Origin: Polymyxa betae
Taxonomy: Eukaryota > Endomyxa > Phytomyxea > Plasmodiophorida > Plasmodiophoridae
NCBI GenBank assembly: GCA_003693705.1
Contig: RBZT01000281.1
Location: 1 to 56,464 of the forward strand
Direction: 5' to 3'
Length of the DNA stretch: 56,464 nucleotides
A program made the position numbers and the translations under genes. This document shows, in pieces, positions 52,615 through 56,464 of the stretch. Below the pieces are notes generated by a model. The model searched no databases, was not told the origin of the DNA, and was given only the letters and a program-made list of their open reading frames with translations. Within the stretch, counting starts at the first letter, position 1, and every line of letters begins with the position of its first letter.

Positions 52615-53500
52615 GTTTTTATATAAAAAATTATACACGTCTTTGATACGATGCAGCGGGCTCTTATGATACGGGAATAGTCTGAAACATTTGACCTCAC
52701 CAATATGCACCGTGGGCAGGTTCTGGCGGACCATCGTCTCCAGGCATTGCTGCGTGCCGGCGTTCGACGGCATACAGCCCAGCTCGACCATGATGGCGAT
52801 CGGGATCGCCGGCGCCATTCGCGTGATCAACTGCAGGCGCAGGAGGATGAAGTTCAGCAGGCGCGCCCGATCCGACAGCGAATGGACGGCGATGATGGCG
52901 GCGAGGGCGTCGCGGCGCCCGTCCCCAAACAAGGCGTGCGTCCCCGTGCGGATATCGGCGTGATACTGCCAGGGCGTCTCGTGGATGCGGACGATGCGGA
53001 CGCGGCGTATGCTGGCTCGGCATGAGAGCAAGACCCAGCAATAGCTGATGGCTGACCAGGAGAGACGGAAGCGTCGCCGAATCGTCGAGCGCCGATCGAG
53101 GTATTCGTGGTCGAGAATCTCGACGCACCCGGGGCCGTATTCGAAAGCCCACGACGGCCATTGACGAACGACGGCCCCGGGATGGTACAGGTTCTGCAGG
53201 TCGTCTCCAGGGTCGTTCAGCTCGAACACGATCAGATCGACCTGGTGCATGGAATCCGAGATGATCACCTGTGGGGAATAAACCCTAAACCCTAGTCCAG
53301 AGCAGCAATCGACCGGCCAGCACTTACCATTGGCCAGATCAGGACGGCGGCGGCGGAATCTCGGTCGTCGTCGTTCGAGACGGGATGGTGACTGGGCTGG
53401 GCGTACCGGCCCAGCAGCTGCCGAACGACCGCGGACGCAGCCACGCCCGCCCAGTCGGCCCACAGGCAGCGCCCGCACCACGACGTTCATCTGTTTTGTG
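52606..53500 (-). CDS. unknown protein, GC-rich, at least two exons
   Basis: I do not recognise the family. A downstream exon of about 52606-53270 reads VIISDSMHQVDLIVFELNDP, GDDLQNLYHPGAVVRQWPSW, LFGDGRRDALAAIIAVHSLS, LLNFILLRLQLITRMAPAIP and ends FPYHKSPLHRIKDVYNFLYK. Before it, a GTAAGTG...CACAG intron (about 53270-53330) joins an exon in another frame: ADWAGVAASAVVRQLLGRYA, then SNDDDRDSAAAVLIWPM. The result looks like an alpha/beta Rossmann-like protein. The 5' end is not resolved, and the GC-rich sequence also leaves long shadow frames. The last codons overlap the end of the 208-bp tandem repeat. Confidence 0.5.
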
Positions 53501-54207
53501 TGCGACGAGACTTTATTCATGCCGACGAAGACTGAAACGGAACCTGGTCGTACCGGCCCGCCCCGCCCCGGCCATCGGTTGATAGAGATTTCATCATCAA
53601 CGTCGAGGATGGTGCGCCTTCCCACGATGGACGGCCTCTATGAGGTCGGGAGGGCGTCGGCCTGGGCGGCGTTCTGGCCGATCGTCGCGGCGCCTTCTGC
53701 AGCCCAGCCTGCGACGCGACCTTGAGACAAGCTGTACTATCTATTGGCTGTATTACGACGGCGGCGGCGTGTTTCGGGAGCCTCACAGCGAGGCGCAGCG
53801 ACCGCATGATACCGTGATAATCAAGCCAGGCGATGTTTTTCCAGCAGCAGTCGGTCGGTGGTAACATGATCGACTACGTGGCCGTTACTGGCCCAACGCC
53901 GAGCCTCGGACGAGGTCCTCGAAATCCTGGAACGCTGCAAGTCCGAGCTCGTCGCGATCAAGGCGCCCCGACGATATCGATGCCGCCATGCGCGACGACA
54001 TCGACCTGCCCGTGTTCCAGGCCAGATTCAGCGACGTCATACTGGCCGATAGCCGAGCGAGTACAACTCCGAGCGGGAGCGCGGCGTGACCACGACGAAA
54101 GTGAGGAACAGCGATTGCGACGTCTTGCAAATTCAGTCGGGGGTCGTTCTGGGGGTGGTCCAGTACGCCCCGCCAAAATGATGCCCGAGTGCTATGTGGC
54201 CGAATAA
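53500..54207 (+). other. GC-rich region with fragmentary coding signal, plus strand
   Basis: Coding-like pieces appear in different plus-strand frames: WLYYDGGGVFREPHSEAQRP with VIIKPGDVFPAAV, then LAQRRASDEVLEILERCKSE with LVAIKAP, then DDIDAAMRDDIDLPVFQARF with SDVILADS, then ESEEQRLRRLANSVGG up to a stop at 54207. Single-base shifts separate them. This may be a decayed gene, or an intact gene with sequence errors. A minus-strand frame of 109 codons (53885-54214) competes. No family was recognised. Confidence 0.3.
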
Positions 54208-54668
54208 GCAGCAAGAAACAGATTTCGTTGTCTGGTTGGTTGCATCAATGACAATTATCAAAAATTGGGAAAATAATATCGATGTGTGAAGGATTCATTA
54301 CTGTAATTCCTCCCTTAGAAACATTTTTCATTCTGGCACAGAGAATTGAGGAATAATTTCATGGATTTTATTAGAGGAAGAAACCATCATCCCTTCAGTT
54401 CTGAGTATCATATGACCAGATTTTATTTTCCAGACCAAATATCGAATAGGAATAATTATTTTGGTGATAATTCGGCCGCAAGATGCGAACAAATAATGTA
54501 ACCCAATCAACCATCAAGCCTCTCGAAATTATTCGATTTGGGGTCGTGGATGTGTTTAAAATCACGAACGAAATCTCGCGTAATAGGTAAAAGGTTCACA
54601 AAAAGCGACGCCGTTGGAAATCTGCGATTAATCGGAATCCGAGCACCCACAACTCCCAGTGACATCTC
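54208..54668. other. intergenic, no gene seen
   Basis: An AT-rich spacer. The minus-strand frame at 54328-54510 is hydrophobic at its start but has no support. Confidence 0.4.
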
Positions 54669-54742
54669 AGCCCGTGCCGGGACTCGAACCCGGAGCCTTG
54701 AGATTAAAAGTCCCACGCTCTAACCAATTGAGCTACACGGGC
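54669..54742 (-). tRNA. tRNA-Lys(TTT), copy 1
   Basis: A complete 74-nt cloverleaf read on the minus strand: acceptor GCCCGTG/CACGGGC, D arm GCTC-AATTGGTTA-GAGC, anticodon stem TGGGA/TCTCA with loop CTTTTAA giving anticodon TTT, variable AGGCT, and T arm CCGGG-TTCGAGT-CCCGG. No intron and no encoded CCA. A and B box promoters are internal. Confidence 0.97.
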
Positions 54743-54903
54743 GTCTGCTGACTGTTAGCAGATGAGCGCTGTTAGATCAATCTCGAGATATCGATAGCGT
54801 TGACTCACGCTAATTCAACCGGAAGCATTGCCTTCCGCTTGCATACTAAGAAATAAAACACTTCTTCAAACACATTCCAGTTCAAAACCCTCTCCCGTCT
54901 AAC
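54669..54903. repeat. segmental duplication carrying tRNA-Lys, copy 1
   Basis: Nearly identical to 56167-56402. It includes the tRNA and about 160 bases of its 5' flank up to CTCTCCCGTCTAACA. Only a short window just 5' of the tRNA (54743-54755) differs clearly. Confidence 0.9.
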
Positions 54904-55244
54904 ACTGACGATGTCAATTGACGAGCGACAAACGTGTTTACAGGAAACAGATTCGAGGCGGCGAACAACATTGTCACATTGCTCTGTTGCGTTATGGATT
55001 GTAAAATCTAAAATCCTTGACGAAACCGAAACTGAAAACCCTTAAAGTCCAGATATTTGCGCCGATCGCAGATTTGGTAGCAACGTCCACGTCCCTGTCG
55101 TACAGCATCACACAAAATCGGATGAGCAGTGCTCATCACGCGCGCAGCGCTTTAGTATCCAGCTGCCCTTACCTAAGGGGATATCACGCAACCGGGTACA
55201 CCGACATCGATGATGGGAATTATTCAAATTGATCAGACGGCGAT
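54904..55244. other. 5' flank of 7TM gene
   Basis: No exon was recognised. This is presumably the promoter of the gene starting at 55245. Confidence 0.4.
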
Positions 55245-56081
55245 ATGGGAGCCTATGCCCCGATCATCATCATCTTCGTCACGTATCAATCGCTGCTGCT
55301 GACGATCTTCGCCTTGTTCGTCTATCGGAAATATGACCCGAAGGCCCGTCTCTGGAACCTCATCAACATGATCATGATCGTCTCGGGCCCGATCGGCATC
55401 TCTTGGTACGCCATGCACCTGGAACCAGCAACACCTGAGACCTGCGCTGTCATCATGATGTTCGGTGCCTCGCTCTACCACGTCGCCTACTTCATGATGA
55501 TGGTAGCGTCCGCGCTGCGCATGTTCGCCCTGAATGACCTGCAGGGGGTCAAGAACAAACGGATTGACGGGGCCATCCTCGGCGCCATCTTACTGGACCA
55601 GATCGTCACCATCATCCTGCACAACACGACGCTGACCCCGATCGTGGATACGAACACCGACCAGTGCGCCATCGTCGTAACCAAACTGTTCGCCTGGGTG
55701 GCGTTCGGCATCCCGGTCGTACTTGACCTCGCCATCGTCGCTCGCCTTTACAAGTACCTCGGGGGGGTCTCGGCTCACCATATCGAACGTCTGCTGCGAG
55801 TCATGATGGGGTTTCTGAGCCTTCACGTCGTTGTTGGAGTCACGTACGTGTGCATCGTGATGTTTGGGCTGGTCCCGTTGACGCCCAGCGTCCGCATCAT
55901 ACTGGTCAGCGTACAACTGATCTCCGGCTACACGTCCATGACGTTGCCGCATATCGTCGTGCAGATGTGGCGAAGTTGCGGCTGGTTGCAGAGCAGTAAG
56001 ATGACGGGGAAGAGGACCAACACGGCCGGGTCGAAACCGCTCGCCACCAACACGAAAACGACTGCCGAAGGAAGAGTTTGA
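55245..56081 (+). CDS. seven-transmembrane protein, unknown receptor-like family
   Basis: Single-exon 278-aa protein. The start is MGAYAPIIIIFVTYQSLLLT at 55245. Seven hydrophobic segments lie at about 5-27, 37-57, 67-92, 107-124, 140-165, 183-207 and 215-240, followed by a short Lys/Thr-rich cytoplasmic tail (SKMTGKRTNTAGSK). There is almost no N-terminal extracellular part. The topology suits a G-protein-coupled receptor or a rhodopsin-like protein, but there is no retinal Lys motif in TM7 (region reads VSVQLISGYTSMTLPHIV) and no DRY motif. It is similar in style to the 7TM half of the RGS fusion at 8227-9666, but no sequence relation was established. It lies between the two duplicated tRNA-Lys segments. 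Confidence 0.7.
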   Translation: MGAYAPIIIIFVTYQSLLLTIFALFVYRKYDPKARLWNLINMIMIVSGPIGISWYAMHLEPATPETCAVIMMFGASLYHVAYFMMMVASALRMFALNDLQGVKNKRIDGAILGAILLDQIVTIILHNTTLTPIVDTNTDQCAIVVTKLFAWVAFGIPVVLDLAIVARLYKYLGGVSAHHIERLLRVMMGFLSLHVVVGVTYVCIVMFGLVPLTPSVRIILVSVQLISGYTSMTLPHIVVQMWRSCGWLQSSKMTGKRTNTAGSKPLATNTKTTAEGRV

Positions 56082-56166
56082 GCTTGACACCACTCGTGTC
56101 GCTTGTAAATAAACTAGCAAATCCGTCAAATTGATAAAAATTGAGCAGCACCAACCCACGGTTGAT

Positions 56167-56240
56167 AGCCCGTGCCGGGACTCGAACCCGGAGCCTTGAG
56201 ATTAAAAGTCCCACGCTCTAACCAATTGAGCTACACGGGC
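56167..56240 (-). tRNA. tRNA-Lys(TTT), copy 2
   Basis: Sequence identical to copy 1 over all 74 nt, same strand, 1,498 bp away. It is the full cloverleaf with anticodon TTT. Confidence 0.97.
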
Positions 56241-56402
56241 TGCTCGATATCTGTTAGCAGATGAGCGCTGTTAGATCAATCTCGAGATATCGATAGCGTT
56301 GACTCACGCTAATTCAACCGGAAGCATTGCCTTCCGCTTGCGTACTAAGAAATAAAACACTTCTTCAAACACATTCCAGTTCAAAACCCTCTCCCGTCTA
56401 AC
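56167..56402. repeat. segmental duplication carrying tRNA-Lys, copy 2
   Basis: Counterpart of 54669-54903. Identity resumes at TGTTAGCAGATGAGCGCTGT and continues to CCCGTCTAACA. The few mismatches include GCGTAC versus GCATAC. Confidence 0.9.
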
Positions 56403-56464
56403 AGATTAAGAGTCCCACTTGCCTCTATTTATAGCTGCGTGGAGTTTCGCTGCACAGACTAGCG

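Noticed and set aside
52697-53161. 154-codon Arg/Pro/His-rich minus frame and a plus-strand 106-codon frame
   Set aside because: Shadow frames of GC-rich sequence. The other minus frame has normal hydrophobic spacing and protein-like segments.
53280-53295. Telomere-like CCCTAAACCCTAG
   Set aside because: Only two short units, inside a probable intron and away from a contig end pattern; chance or a minor interstitial motif.
55906-56214. Minus-strand frames beginning MGLLISRLRVRVPARA (also 54507-54716)
   Set aside because: The common N-terminus is simply a translation through the tRNA-Lys genes, not a protein family.

Overview
The window is nuclear DNA from a eukaryote with small, compact, intron-containing genes. 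Introns are GT-AG and mostly about 45-60 nt (clear in otubain, RPB3, MFAP1 and the rhomboid gene). It has a division-2-type chitin synthase, fungal-style DDE transposon remnants, and several genes tied to motile flagella or cilia: BBS9, a CatSper4-like channel, and an adenylate kinase with an RIIa/DPY30-type dimerization segment. The best reading is a zoosporic, flagellated early-diverging fungus (chytrid, blastoclad, aphelid or rozellid grade) or a close opisthokont relative. The sequence alone does not fix the lineage.

Layout. 0.8-9.7 kb: housekeeping and signalling genes, namely NUP93 (-), an otubain deubiquitinase (+), CBF5/dyskerin (-), a small basic orphan (+) and a seven-transmembrane receptor fused to an RGS domain (-). 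9.7-18.7 kb: an accessory island. It holds a tandem array of an orphan secreted-protein family with broken frames, then remnants of a Harbinger transposase, a MULE-type transposase, a kinase-like gene and a further DDE transposase. 18.7-31.9 kb: an orphan secreted protein with a 63-bp tandem repeat that looks like a duplicated intron, RPB3, a NT5DC-type HAD phosphatase, NUP43, a PWWP protein, a rhomboid protease and actin.

32-44 kb: the CatSper-like channel (-), a COA3-like mitochondrial assembly factor (-), an F-box/LRR protein (-), a coiled-coil orphan (+), FIBP (-), the spliceosomal protein MFAP1 (+) and chitin synthase (-). 44-56.5 kb: an FkbM-like methyltransferase remnant, U2 snRNA (-), a dynamin-like GTPase (+), the RIIa-adenylate kinase (+), BBS9 (-), a 2 x 208-bp tandem repeat, a GC-rich region with conflicting frames, and a seven-transmembrane protein (+) flanked by two identical tRNA-Lys(TTT) genes carried on a duplicated 235-bp segment.

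Functional themes: nuclear pore (NUP93, NUP43); RNA (CBF5, RPB3, MFAP1, U2); flagellum and sensing (BBS9, RIIa-AK, CatSper-like channel, 7TM-RGS). There are no operons. Genes are packed on both strands, often with short shared promoters or 3' ends less than 100 bp apart. All identifications come from reading translations and recalling family motifs; no database search was run.
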